Positions 25,667-35,600 of a stretch of 64,000 nucleotides of DNA are shown here, in pieces (positions within the stretch are counted from its first letter, which is position 1; every line of letters begins with the position of its first letter). The translations under genes and the position numbers were made by a program. The stretch is from Micromonospora sp. U21. Lineage in GTDB: Bacteria; Actinomycetota; Actinomycetes; Mycobacteriales; Micromonosporaceae. The notes under the pieces were generated by a model. The model was not told the DNA's origin. It made no database searches and saw only the letters and a list, made by a program, of their open reading frames with translations. The DNA lies in assembly GCF_018070045.1 (NCBI RefSeq), contig NZ_JAGPYK010000026.1:1-64000 (forward strand), in the 5' to 3' direction.

Positions 25667-25818
25667 GTCTGCCTGCCTTCCGGATGCGGAGGGGCGAGGG
25701 GTGTTCGGGGAAGCACGACGGCCGTTCGGGGGGACCGGCCGGCCGCCGTGCTGTGATCCGCCTGCGACAGTCCGCAGTGGAAGCGCAACGTTCCATACCG
25801 CAATTTCGCCGCCGTGCA

Positions 25819-25847
25819 TTGACTTTCTTTGCTGAAACCCGTAGGAG
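25819..25847 (+). promoter_or_regulatory. Candidate promoter of the XRE-DUF397 locus
   Basis: TTGACT, a 17-bp spacer and TAGGAG lie about 50 bp before the ATG at 25899. The match to the vegetative consensus is fair at -35 and partial at -10. It would still drive the DUF397 gene even though the regulator is broken. Confidence 0.35.
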
Positions 25848-25898
25848 TTGCGGGAGCAGGTAACGCAGTGTTGCGTGGTGGAACCAGGGAGTGTGCGG

Positions 25899-26122
25899 AT
25901 GCCCGAAGACATCGGATCGACCGTGCCGCGCCGGCAACTCGGCCGGCTGCTGCGACAGTTCCGCAACGAGGCCGGGGTGACGCTCGACCGCTCTACCTCG
26001 ACAAGCCCGACGAGTTGGCCGCCTACGACCGCGTCTGGCGAGGGCTGGATGCGCTTGCCCTCGGCGAGGCAGAATCGACTGACATGATCAAGCGGATCGC
26101 TGGGGAGATGCGGCATGACTGA
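25899..26122 (+). pseudogene. XRE/Scr1-type regulator with an internal deletion
   Basis: The N-terminus is typical of DUF5753-type helix-turn-helix regulators (MPEDIGSTVPRRQLGRLLRQF, then NEAGVTLD). The C-terminus is the family's usual end (LYLDKPDELAAYDRVWRGLDAL...MIKRIAGEMRHD) in a different frame. The two pieces meet at about 25986, where CGCTCGAC and CGCTCTACCTCGAC give short homology. Most of the HTH and the whole ligand-binding part, about 200 residues, are gone. The stop overlaps the DUF397 start exactly as in intact pairs. Confidence 0.8.
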
Positions 26123-26321
26123 CCTGACCGGCGCCGTCTGGCGCAAGAGCACCCGCAGCGGCCACAACGGCGGCGACTGCGTCGAGGTCGCCACCAACAT
26201 CCCCGGCATCGTTGCCGTACGCGACTCCAAGAATATTGAAGGGCCGGCTCTCCGCTTCAAACACCACGCCTGGCTCCTGTTCACCAGTGCCATGAATGCC
26301 ACTGATTCTTCCACTGGATGA
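26115..26321 (+). CDS. DUF397 protein, 68 aa
   Basis: A short DUF397-family protein, the usual partner of Scr1-like XRE regulators in actinomycetes. The signature WRKSTRSGHNGGDCVEVA and VAVRDSKNIEGPAL are both present. After GPAL the end (RFKHHAWLLFTSAMN...) departs from the common FTPxxWxxFVxG ending, so the last 20 residues may be altered. Its ATG lies inside the end of the regulator gene. With the regulator deleted, this is an orphan half of the pair. Confidence 0.8.
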   Translation: MTDLTGAVWRKSTRSGHNGGDCVEVATNIPGIVAVRDSKNIEGPALRFKHHAWLLFTSAMNATDSSTG

Positions 26322-26361
26322 CAGGACACACAGCCAAGCGGCGTTCTGACATCATCTTGCC

Positions 26362-27573
26362 GTGACGGAGCGAGGCGACACAGGCCCAGAAGTGTCGCAC
26401 CAGAGGCCCACCGGCCGGATTGAGGCCTGGGAACACAACCTTTCCGTGCTATCTGCCGAAGCAGCGGAGATCAAGGCGGCCGGAGGCTGGCGCCGCGGCC
26501 CACGGACGATGCTCCAGTTGCTCAGCATCGAGCAGTCAGAACTGAGACTCGTCAAGATACTCGGGTGGCTACTCTCTCCCAACGGACACCATGGTCTAGG
26601 AAATTCGGTGGTAGCGGCTCTACTGACACGCGTCGGCATCCCCTATATAGCGAGCGATGTCGTCACCGTCCGGCTGGAGGAGTCTCGCCTCGATCCCATC
26701 GACAGCACACGCACTCGCGCAGACCTCGTGCTACGAGTGGGTCGGCTGTGCGTGCTAATCGAAGCCAAGGTGTGGGCCATCGAACAACCTGAACAGTGTG
26801 ACCGCCTTGCTCGCCTCTGGCGAGACGAGAATCCCGAACTGATCTTCCTGACGCCTTGGGGCAATCCACCCAGCACCGCGACGCGCGCCGACAATTCATG
26901 GGTCACGATAAGTTGGGAGGATATTGCCGATATCGTATCTGAAGCTTTGTCCGCGAACAACGTAGATGGGAGCCTCAAGGAAGCGTGCGGGGCGTGGGAC
27001 TACGTCCAAACTCTCCAGCTATTTCAGAGCGGCCAAAGGAGTTCCGAGGGAATGTCCGATGAGTCAGGACGCTTCTACGCGAGGCACTGGGAACAGCTTG
27101 AGGAGTGGGTAGCGATGCGGGCGCAGGCCGTCGCCACGATCGACACCACTATGCGGGTAGCGTTCACCGACTGTCCACCGTTAATCGCGGCCCGGGCCGT
27201 GCCGAACTTGGACCTCTCATCGCCCCGTTATCCCACATTTGAGTTGTACCGCGCAAGCTGGCGGTCAATCTCGATCGCGGTGCAGTGGCAGCCTCAGCCA
27301 AATGGAGGCAATCCCTGGCCGTACGTGGGAATCCGGACTCATAGCGGCGCGGCCCGGCACAAGCAAATCGCGGATCTGAATGAGGCCCTCCAGCAGGAGA
27401 TCGGGCGACTGGGCTGGCTGGAGCACAAGCACGGAGATCCCTTCCTGTGCTGGAAGCACATCGTGCCGGCCGACGGTGACCTGTTCAACCTCGGCAATCT
27501 GTGTCGCATTGAACTTGAGAATGGCTGGCGCGAGTTGGCCGATCGAATCGATGACCTTTTGAGCGATGATTAG
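26362..27573 (+). CDS. PD-(D/E)XK nuclease-superfamily protein, 403 aa
   Basis: The N-terminal half matches the PDDEXK_4-like group of predicted nucleases often found in defence regions. IEQSELRLVKILGWLLSP is the family's opening helix. It is followed by TRTRADLVLRVGRLCVLIEAKVW, with the catalytic Asp (RADLV) and the E-x-K (IEAKV). The C-terminal 200 residues (FYARHWEQLEEWVAMRAQ; FELYRASWRSISIAVQW; WPYVGIRTHSG) form an accessory domain found in some relatives. Base composition is visibly lower in GC than neighbouring genes and codon use is more relaxed, suggesting transfer. ATG/GTG choice at 26362 has no clear ribosome site. The gene stands alone beside two IS630 elements. Confidence 0.72.
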   Translation: MTERGDTGPEVSHQRPTGRIEAWEHNLSVLSAEAAEIKAAGGWRRGPRTMLQLLSIEQSELRLVKILGWLLSPNGHHGLGNSVVAALLTRVGIPYIASDVVTVRLEESRLDPIDSTRTRADLVLRVGRLCVLIEAKVWAIEQPEQCDRLARLWRDENPELIFLTPWGNPPSTATRADNSWVTISWEDIADIVSEALSANNVDGSLKEACGAWDYVQTLQLFQSGQRSSEGMSDESGRFYARHWEQLEEWVAMRAQAVATIDTTMRVAFTDCPPLIAARAVPNLDLSSPRYPTFELYRASWRSISIAVQWQPQPNGGNPWPYVGIRTHSGAARHKQIADLNEALQQEIGRLGWLEHKHGDPFLCWKHIVPADGDLFNLGNLCRIELENGWRELADRIDDLLSDD

Positions 27574-27756
27574 TAGACGCTCGACTCAGACCACACCAAT
27601 GAACTGACGGCGGGCGTCCCAGCAGGCTCCATAGAAGACGCGTTAGGAATTACCGTTGGGGAGTCGCAGGGCCATTGTCGTTCGTTCCCTCCAGCCTCCA
27701 TGTCTCAGCAGGCAAAAGTCGCTCAGCTTCGGTGAGGAAGCGGCCCCGGTCAGCCG

Positions 27757-27791
27757 GAGCGGCGAAGCGGAGGGTGACCCTCCCACCGCTC
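27757..27791. repeat. Imperfect palindrome downstream of the nuclease gene
   Basis: GAGCGG...CCGCTC encloses GGAGGGT-G-ACCCTCC in the 289-bp gap between the nuclease gene and the first IS630 element. It may be a terminator. The rest of that gap shows no gene. Confidence 0.3.
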
Positions 27792-27861
27792 ATGTTCCAA
27801 GACTTGGCTGTTGTGCCTCCCCACGCGATTTGTGGGTACTGCCCCGAGTAGCAATGCCGAG

Positions 27862-28956
27862 CTAGTGTCCTGCGCCGGAAATTCGCCTACAAAATCGGGC
27901 GAGTGATTCGAGGATCTCTTCTGCGGTCTTGGTCCAGATGAACGGTCGCGGATGGTTGTTCCAGTCGGTGATCCAGGAGCGGATGTCGGCTTCGAGTGCG
28001 TGGACGCTCTTGTGGGTGCCGCCGCGGATCTTCTGGTCGGTGAGGAACCCGAACCAGCGTTCGACCTGGTTGATCCAGGACGAGCCGGTCGGGGTGAAGT
28101 GCATGTGCAAGCGTGGGTGTTTGGCGAGCCAGGTCCTGACGGCGGGGGTTTTGTGGGTGCCGTAGTTGTCGCAGACGAGGTGCACGTCGAGGTCGGCCGG
28201 GACGGTCTTGTCGATCGTGATCAGGAATTTCTGGAACTCGATCGCGCGGTGTTGGCGGTGTAGTTCGCTGATGACGGTGCCGTCGGCGATGTCGAACGCG
28301 GCGAACAGGCTGGTGATGCCGTTGCGGTGGTAGTCGTGGGTTCGCCGCTCAGGCATCCCCGGCATCATCGGCAGGACCGGTTGCGAGCGGTTGAGTGCCT
28401 GGATCTGGGATTTCTCGTCTACACAGAGCACGACGGCCCGTTCGGGCGGGTGGTGATAGAGCCCGACGACGTCAACGACCTTTTCGATGAACTGTGGGTC
28501 GGTGGACAGCTTGAACGTGTCGGCCCGGTGCGGCTTGAGGCCGAAGTCGCGCCAGATCCGGCCGATCGTCGACTTTGACAGCCCAGACTTCGCGGCCATT
28601 GAGGTCCGAGACCAGTGCGTGGCGTTACGCGGTGTCTGCTCAAGGGTGGCGACGACCACCTCTTCGACTTTGTCCAAGGCGATTGACGGGGGCCGGCCGG
28701 GACGCTGCTCATCGATCAACCCGTCGAGGCGTTCGACCAGGAACCGACGCCGCCATTTACCCACTGTGGACATATGAACATTCAGAGCTGTCGCCACATC
28801 AGTGTTCGAAGCACCTTCCGCGCACGCCAGGATGATCCGCGACCGCATCGCGAAAACCTGTGAAGACTTCGCCCGACGCGACCAGCGGATCAGCGTCCTG
28901 CGTTCCTCGTCGGTCAACACCAACGGCGCGGTAGGGCGCCCGGTCCGTGCCATCAC
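27862..28956 (-). CDS. IS630-family transposase, 364 aa
   Basis: A DDE/DDD transposase. The N-terminal HTH domain ([29 protein letters not shown]) and a second HTH_29-like domain ([18 protein letters not shown]) bind the ends. The catalytic core has [14 protein letters not shown] (first Asp), [15 protein letters not shown] (second Asp) and [14 protein letters not shown] (third acidic residue, Glu). This is the full family length, with no frameshift. ATG 28956 is near the right repeat. The stop codon is formed at the insertion point. Confidence 0.9.
   Translation of the reverse strand: MMARTGRPTAPLVLTDEERRTLIRWSRRAKSSQVFAMRSRIILACAEGASNTDVATALNVHMSTVGKWRRRFLVERLDGLIDEQRPGRPPSIALDKVEEVVVATLEQTPRNATHWSRTSMAAKSGLSKSTIGRIWRDFGLKPHRADTFKLSTDPQFIEKVVDVVGLYHHPPERAVVLCVDEKSQIQALNRSQPVLPMMPGMPERRTHDYHRNGITSLFAAFDIADGTVISELHRQHRAIEFQKFLITIDKTVPADLDVHLVCDNYGTHKTPAVRTWLAKHPRLHMHFTPTGSSWINQVERWFGFLTDQKIRGGTHKSVHALEADIRSWITDWNNHPRPFIWTKTAEEILESLARFCRRISGAGH
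27865..27888 (+). repeat. Left 24-bp terminal inverted repeat of the IS630 element
   Basis: Perfect inverse complement of 28978-29001. The transposase stop codon (27862-27864) overlaps the flanking TA, so the reading frame runs right through the repeat. Confidence 0.9.
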
Positions 28957-28977
28957 CGCACCCTACACCAACTTATC

Positions 28978-29001
28978 AGGCGAATTTCCGGCGCAGGACA
29001 C
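28978..29001 (-). repeat. Right 24-bp terminal inverted repeat of the IS630 element
   Basis: Perfect partner of 27865-27888. The TA immediately outside (29002-29003) is also the left TA of the next element. Confidence 0.9.
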
Positions 29002-29003
29002 TA

Positions 29004-30196
29004 GTGCCTCGTCTTTGAACGTTGATCGTGTAATCCGTCGGTTCTGAGGATGTGTCGGGCAGGCTGTCTTCCATCGCTCGTGGTGTGGGAGGTGGTGGTG
29101 TGGGCAGGCGTCCGGAGGTGTTCGTCCGGCAGGTGTCGATGCTCGAGGGTCAGCGGTTGCAGCGGATTACCCGGACGGCGAAGGATCCGGTGAAGCTGCG
29201 GCGGGCGATCGTGATGTCGGCCCAGGGTCAGCCGGCGCCGGACATCGCTCACCTGCTCGCCGCCAGCGAGGACTACGTCCGTGACGTGATCCACGCGTTC
29301 AACGATGGGGGGGTTCGAGGCGCTGGACCCAAAATGGAGCGGGGGCGCACCGAGACGGATCGATGAGCAGACCCGCGACTGGATCTGTGTCATCGCCCGG
29401 TGTGACCCCCGTTTCCTTGGCCAGCCCTTTTCCTGCTGGTCGTTGAGCAAGCTGCGGGAGTACCTGATCGCCGCCGGTTACGTCGCCTCGGTCAGTGTCG
29501 AGGCGGTCCGACGGATCCTGCACGAACGCGGGGTGTCGTGGCAGGCCACGAAGACCTGCAAGGCCAGCACCGACCCCGACTTCACAACGAAGATGCGCCG
29601 GGTCCTGGACCTCTACGACCACCCGCCGCCGGGCGGGCGGGTTCTGTGTGTGGACGAGTTCGGGCCGTTGAATCTGCAACCCCGACCAGGACGTGCGTGG
29701 CGACCGGTCGGACAGCCTGTGCGACTACGTGCCACACCTACACCCGTGACCAGGGTGTACGGCACATGATCGCCGCCTTGGACCTGACCACCGGGAAGCT
29801 GCACTACCGCATCCGTGACCGGAAACGGTGGCGCGAGCTCCTCAGCTTCCTCAAGACCCTGCGCGCCCGCTGGCCAGGCGAGCATCTCTACCTGATCTGC
29901 GACAACTTCTCCCCGCACAAGCATCCCGAGGTCCAAGCGTGGTGCGCGACGAACCAGGTCGACTTGGTGTTCCTGCCGACGTATGCGTCCTGGCTGAACC
30001 GGATCGAGGCCGAGTTCGCAGCCGTTAGGTACTTCGCCCTCAACGGCACCGACCATCGCAGCCACGCCGAGCAGGACAGCGCGATCGGCAGCTACATCCG
30101 GTGGCGCAACCAACGGGCCCGACCCAAAACCGAATTCGCGATCGGATCCAAGATCCGCCACCCGGATTACCCGTTCAAGGCTGCATGACGAAGCAC
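29004..30196 (+). mobile_element. Second, older IS630-type element, about 1.19 kb
   Basis: Ends GTGCCTCGTC (29004-29013) and GACGAAGCAC (30187-30196) are inverse complements with one mismatch, and TA lies outside each (29002-29003, 30197-30198). The element contains a frameshifted IS630-type transposase. It is a different lineage from the adjacent complete element. Confidence 0.75.
29052..30188 (+). pseudogene. IS630-type transposase with two frameshifts
   Basis: Three frames together give one transposase. The HTH part is KDPVKLRRAIVMSAQGQPAPDIAHLL...VIHAFNDGG. After a run of seven G at about 29307 it continues as FEALDPKWSGGAPRRI...GRVLCVDEFGPLNLQPRPG with the first Asp. After two extra bases at about 29732 it continues as GVRHMIAALDLTTGKLHYRI, then HLYLICDNFSPHKHPE with the second Asp and SWLNRIEAEFAAVRYF with the Glu. 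The G7 run alone could be a programmed frameshift, but the second break makes this a dead copy. Confidence 0.8.
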
Positions 30197-30299
30197 TAGA
30201 GCCCGGAGCATGTGCAGGACGGCCAAGTCGTCCGTCCTTAAAGTGACGCTGTACCTACAAGCAGCGTAGTTCGCAGGAGCCACTGTAGTGCCATCCTTC

Positions 30300-32450
30300 C
30301 TACTGACGATCGGAGACAAACGATAGGAACGGGCTCGGCTGCCCGCTCCACGACACATGCAGCGCCTCCCGTGCCCGAGTGCTCGCGACGAAGAGCAGAC
30401 ACCGTTCCCGGAGCAGGTCACTCTCGTGCTGCAATGAGTCCACCTCGGACGGCGTGACCTCCTTGGCGAACGGCACAGCCCGCGCGGTGACACCGACAAC
30501 GGCGACGCACCGGAATTCCAAACCCTTCATGGCGTGCATCGTGGCGAGTCGTACCCCGTCGACGTCAGCGCCCGGCTGGTCTCGGACGAGCGCGGACGGA
30601 ATCCCGGCATCGGCCAGCGCATCGCGCACCGCGTTCAGCGTCAGGTTGAAGCGGGCGCAGACGGCGATCTCGCTGGCCGCCACGCCCTGCTTCAACCACT
30701 CCCCCACCCGCTCCACCAGTGCCGCAACCTCATCCTGGCTGGTCGGATACCCGGCAGAGTAGGGCCGATTGCCGTGCAACAGCGATCGGTAGCCGGCGAG
30801 GTTGTCGTCACCGTCGCCGCCGAGGTCCTCGACCCGCGAGCCGACCAGCACACCGGTGGACCAGGCGAGGATCTCCTCGGTGCTGCGGTAGTTGACCCGC
30901 AGCCGGTTGCTGCGACCGGTGACGGAGATGCCGAGCGCGCTCAGCGAAACTCGAGAGTCATAGATCCGCTGGTGCGGGTCCCCGGTGAGGAAGAGGTCAT
31001 CCGGGCCGGGTGCCACCGCGGCGCGTAGCACTCGCCACTGTGCGGGGTGCAGGTCCTGCGCCTCGTCGACCACGACGTGGTCGTACCCGTGGGCGGTGCG
31101 GTCGGCGCCGTCGAGCAGCTGCGCGGCCCGCGCGCAGATCTGCAGGTGGGTGTTGGTACCGGCGGCCGACACCTCCTTCTGGAACATCTCGACGGCGTCC
31201 CACACCCGGTCGCGCTGCCGCAGCCCCAGCGCCGACCCGCGGCCGCGCCGGCTGGTCGCCCGGTATTCCTCCCGGCTCTGCACGTTGTGGGCCAGGATGA
31301 CGTGGCGGAACTCCTGCGCCAGGAACTGCTCAGTCCAGGGCAGGTTCAGCCTCCGGCACACCCGCCGCCAGACCTGCCGCTCGTCCAGGTCGCCGATCGG
31401 GGTCGGCACCCGCCCGGCGAGCGCCCGCACGGCACGGTTCGCGAAGGCGTTCACCGTGGTCACCTCAACCCGCGCCAGCTGATCCTCGTCGTCGAGGAGC
31501 AGCGCCAGGTGCTCGCGCAGGGTCGCGGCCAGGGCATTGGTGTACGTGGTGAGCAGCACCCGACTGTCGGGCGTACGCGACAGCAGATGCTTGACGCGGT
31601 GCAACGCCACCACCGTCTTGCCCGTGCCCGGCCCACCTGTCACCTGCGCCGACCCGTTGTAGGAGACCCGGTAGGCGACCCGCCGCTGCGACGGGTGGAG
31701 GAAGACGCGCCAGGCGGCGAAGGGCTTGTCGAGGATCTCGGCGAGCTCGTCCGGCCGGGTCACCAGGGTGATGCGGTTCTTCGTGTTGGCGATGGCCACC
31801 GCCAGGCTCTCACTCGGCTCCGGCGTCGCGTCCGCTGGCCGGCGCTCGGCCACCACGTCGCGGTAGACCTCGTCTGGCGTGAAGCCCTCGGCGAGGTACT
31901 GCAGAACCTCGAACTGGTCCTCGGGCAGCAGCGTGCCGAACGCGTCGAGCTGAGCCTTGTCGGTGATCGTGCGGACGGCGCGCAGCACCTGGTCGTCGAT
32001 GCCGAGGTCACGCAGCACCGTGTTGGAGTGACGGGCGAAGAGCAGCGTCGGCGCCTCCGCCGCCGCCTTCTCCAGCGCCGGGGTGAGCTGTTCGATCGCG
32101 ACGACGTTGCGCACCTCCAACGCCCGGGTCGCCGTGTTGACCGTGTAGAGCCGCTTCGCGGCCCAGGTGTACGCGTCGTCGTGCGGCACGACGTTGAGCA
32201 GCAGGAAGGTGTCGCTGCCGTCGTCGGGCGCCAGCACAACCCCGCGCCAGAAGTCGTTGATCCGGATGGTCCGCATCCGCGGGTCGCGGGCGTTGTTCAC
32301 CGACTCCAGGTGCAGGCCCTTGTCGGCGTGCAGTTCGGCGATGGTGAGCAGCTGAAACTTGTCCATCGCCTTGCGTACGCCAGCCTTGACCTGCTTTTTT
32401 AGGACGTCGAAGCTCTCCCAGAAGCTGTTGGCGAAGGCGAGCTGCGGCAC
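30300..32450 (-). CDS. UvrD-like superfamily 1 helicase with RelE-like N-terminus, 716 aa
   Basis: An SF1A DNA helicase. Motif I is GGPGTGKTVVALHRV (about residue 275), motif Ia is VLLTTYTNALAATL, motif II is YDHVVVDEAQDLHP (about 463), motif III is LFLTGDPHQRIYD, and motif VI is LLFVASTRAREALHV. The first 110 residues have the RelE/ParE-toxin pattern: helices FWESFDVLKKQVKAGVRKAMDKF, then strands RMRTIRINDFWRGVVLAP and TFLLLNVVPHDDAYTWAAKR. GTG 32450 is firm: AGGAGG lies 8 nt upstream, whereas the longer frame has none. It is divergent, with 167 bp between, from the nuclease-methylase gene, suggesting a shared regulatory region and perhaps a joint defence role. Confidence 0.85.
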   Translation of the reverse strand: MPQLAFANSFWESFDVLKKQVKAGVRKAMDKFQLLTIAELHADKGLHLESVNNARDPRMRTIRINDFWRGVVLAPDDGSDTFLLLNVVPHDDAYTWAAKRLYTVNTATRALEVRNVVAIEQLTPALEKAAAEAPTLLFARHSNTVLRDLGIDDQVLRAVRTITDKAQLDAFGTLLPEDQFEVLQYLAEGFTPDEVYRDVVAERRPADATPEPSESLAVAIANTKNRITLVTRPDELAEILDKPFAAWRVFLHPSQRRVAYRVSYNGSAQVTGGPGTGKTVVALHRVKHLLSRTPDSRVLLTTYTNALAATLREHLALLLDDEDQLARVEVTTVNAFANRAVRALAGRVPTPIGDLDERQVWRRVCRRLNLPWTEQFLAQEFRHVILAHNVQSREEYRATSRRGRGSALGLRQRDRVWDAVEMFQKEVSAAGTNTHLQICARAAQLLDGADRTAHGYDHVVVDEAQDLHPAQWRVLRAAVAPGPDDLFLTGDPHQRIYDSRVSLSALGISVTGRSNRLRVNYRSTEEILAWSTGVLVGSRVEDLGGDGDDNLAGYRSLLHGNRPYSAGYPTSQDEVAALVERVGEWLKQGVAASEIAVCARFNLTLNAVRDALADAGIPSALVRDQPGADVDGVRLATMHAMKGLEFRCVAVVGVTARAVPFAKEVTPSEVDSLQHESDLLRERCLLFVASTRAREALHVSWSGQPSPFLSFVSDRQ

Positions 32451-32617
32451 GGGCGGAGCCTCCTGCGTGATCGGTCGGCGCGGCGGATGCGACCCTACCG
32501 GCCACGCTATCGGTTTCCGGGCCCACCTGAATCCCATCACTACCGGTAGCTGTCCATAATCCGACAGCGATTCACGATCCCCTTGGATCCGATGAGTCAC
32601 CAGATCCACACTGATGC

Positions 32618-35600
32618 ATGGCCCGCTCGGACGGTACGCCACATGCAAGCCGTAGCCGCCAGACGTCACCTCGACCGGAGGTGCGTGCGCCCGACGGTTT
32701 TCCCCCTTCGTTGCAGCCGTTGCTGGCCCGGATCGCCGATCGCCGGGCCGCCCGCAGCGAAGCGACCCTGCAGGCCGACATTCGACAACTCCTGCTGGCC
32801 GGCGACTTCGGCCTCGCTGACTCCCACCTCGACGTCGACCTCGAGGCCCCGGCCGGCGGCGGCAGGCGCATCGACATCGAGGTCGGTTACACCGTCATCG
32901 AGGTCAAGCGCCGGCTCCAGAACGGACGTCCGCTGCAGGAGGCCGAGCGGCAGCTCAGCGGCTACGTCCGGTCGCGGAGCCAGGAGAGCAGCCAACGGTA
33001 CGTCGGCATCCTCACCGACGGCGCCACCTGGCGTGCGTACCAGCTGACCGGCGACTCGCTCACCCTCATCGACAGCCACGTGCTGGCTGCCACCCGCCCC
33101 GACGGGTTGGCCCTCTTCTACTGGCTGGAAGGCGTGCTGGCGACGAGCCAACGGGTCCGGCCGACACCCGCCGAGGTGGCCCGCCGCCTCGGCGCGGCGA
33201 GCACCTCCCACAAGCTGGATCGCGCCGCGCTCGCCGCACTCTACGAAGAGCACGCGCAGGTCCCGACCGTGAAATTGAAACGGCAGCTCTGGGCGGGGCT
33301 GCTGGACAGCGCGCTCGGCACGCAGTTCGTCGACGACCCGGACCTCTTCGTCGAGCACACCCTGCTGATGAACAGCGCGCACATCATCGCGCACCTGGTC
33401 GTCGGCATCGATGCCATGGATTTGCAGCCGCAAGACCTCATCACCGGGCAACGGTTCGACCAGGCCCGCATCCTCGGCGTGGTCGAGCACGACTTCTTCG
33501 GCTGGACCACGGAGGTGCCCGGCGGCCGCGAGTTCGTCCAGGGGCTCACCCGGCGGCTGGCCCGGTTCGACTGGCTGCGGGCCGACCACGACATCCTGAA
33601 GGTGCTCTACGAGTCGATGATCGGCGCCGAGACGCGCAAACGGATGGGCGAGTACTACACGCCGGACTGGCTCGCCGAGCATCTCGTCGACACCGTCGTC
33701 ACCGATCCACTGCGGCAACGTGTGCTGGATCCCGCCTGCGGCTCCGGCACCTTCCTCTTCCACGCCGTACGCCGGTATCTCGCCGCGGCCGAGGCGGCGG
33801 CCGTTCCGCTCGACGCCGCGTTGACGCAGCTCACCAAGCATGTGGTTGGTGTCGACCTGCACCCGGTCGCCGTGGCGCTCGCACGGGTGACCTACCTGCT
33901 CGCCATCGGCCACGAGCGGCTGACCGATCAGCGCGACGCCATCACCATCCCGGTCTACCTCGGCGACAGCATGCAGTGGCGGGAACGCCGCGACCTCTTC
34001 AGCGAGGAGCACGTGCGGATCAGCGCCGGCTACAACGCGAGCGAGGTCGAGGAGTGGCTCCGGTTCCCGAAGGAGCTGCTCAACGAACCGAGCCGCTTCG
34101 ACCAGATCGTCGCGGGGCTCGCCAGCATCGCGGCGAAACCGAGAGAGGGGAACGGCCCGCCGTCACTGAACGCGTTCTTTCACCGGATGAAGATCGGGCC
34201 AGACGATCAGCCGATGATCCTCAGCACCTTCGAGGCGATGTGCCGGCTGCACGACGAGGGGCGCGACCACATCTGGAGCTACTACCTGCGCAACCTGGCC
34301 CGACCGGTCTGGCTGGCCATCGACGACAACCGCATGGACGTCCTGATCGGCAACCCGCCATGGCTCGTCTACCGTCACATGCCTTCGGGCATGCAAGCGA
34401 TATTCAAGCAACTCTCGCAGGACCGCGGGCTGTGGCGCGGAGGTCAGTTCGCGACACAGCAGGACCTCTCCGGCCTCTTCGTGGCCAGAGCCATCCAGCA
34501 GTATCTGTGCGACGGTGGCGCGTTCGCCTTCGTCCTGCCCAACGCCGCTCTCGACGGCAAGCACTACGAGGGCTTCCGCAGCGGGCGGTACAAGGACAAG
34601 GTCGAGCCGACGGAGGTTGCCTTCAGCGGCTCCTGGGACCTGCGCCGCCTACGTCCCCACCCCTTTCCGCGGGGCGCCAGCGTCGTCTTCGGCAACAAGG
34701 CAGCAACGTACAGCCCGCGCAGCCTTCCATCGATCACTGAGCGGTGGACGGGACACCTCGGCGTCGATGCCAGGAGCTGGAAGCAGGTCGCGCCATCCAT
34801 CCAACGGGAACTCGTACCCCTGGGGCGGGCGTCCCTCGCCGAGTCTCCGTACAAGCCACACGTGCACAACGGCGCGACGATCTTCCCCCGGATCCTCTTC
34901 TTCGTCGAGACGGACTCCGGCGGGCGGCTCGGCCTCGGTGCCGGCCGCCGCTCCGTACGCTCCGCGCGCAGCAACCTTGAGAAAGCCCCGTGGAAGGACC
35001 TGCCCGCTCTCGAAGGCGTCGTGGAGGCCGAGTTCATCCGGCGCGTGCTGCTCGGCGAGAGCCTGGTGCCGTACCGGATCCTGCCGGCGAAGGAAGCAGT
35101 CCTCCCGCTTGACGGCGACGTGCTGATGGCAGGTCCCGGATCGCGACTCGACTACTACTTCGGCCTCGCCGAGTGGTGGCGACGGGCCGAGGCCATCTGG
35201 GAGACGCACCGCAACAGCGCTCGTCTCGCCCTGGCCGAGCAACTGGACTTCCGACACAAGCTCACCACTCAGTTGCCTGCGCCACCGCTACGTCTGGTTT
35301 ACGGCAAGTCGGGCATGCACGTCGCCGCTGCGATCGTCGACGATCCAGCCGCGATCATCGACCACAAGCTCTACTGGGTCCCAATCGCGACCCGGGAAGA
35401 GGGCCTCTTCCTATCCGCAATCCTGAACAGCACCGTGCTGACCGAGCTTGTCCGGCCGATGATGTCTTACGCCAAGGATGAGCGCGACATCGACAAGTAC
35501 GTGTGGGACCTGCCCATCCCTCGGTACGACAATGCGAACCCGACCCACCGACGACTCTCGGAGTCCGGCCGTGAACAACACCAGACCGTGGCCGGGCTCA

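Larger units (their letters stand above)
27865..29001 (-). mobile_element. Complete IS630-family element, 1137 bp
   Basis: The element is bounded by perfect 24-bp inverted repeats (GTGTCCTGCGCCGGAAATTCGCCT type) and flanked by TA on both sides (27863-27864 and 29002-29003), the target preference of IS630/Tc1 elements. The single transposase gene nearly fills it. Both ends and the gene look intact, so it is probably recent and possibly active. Confidence 0.9.
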
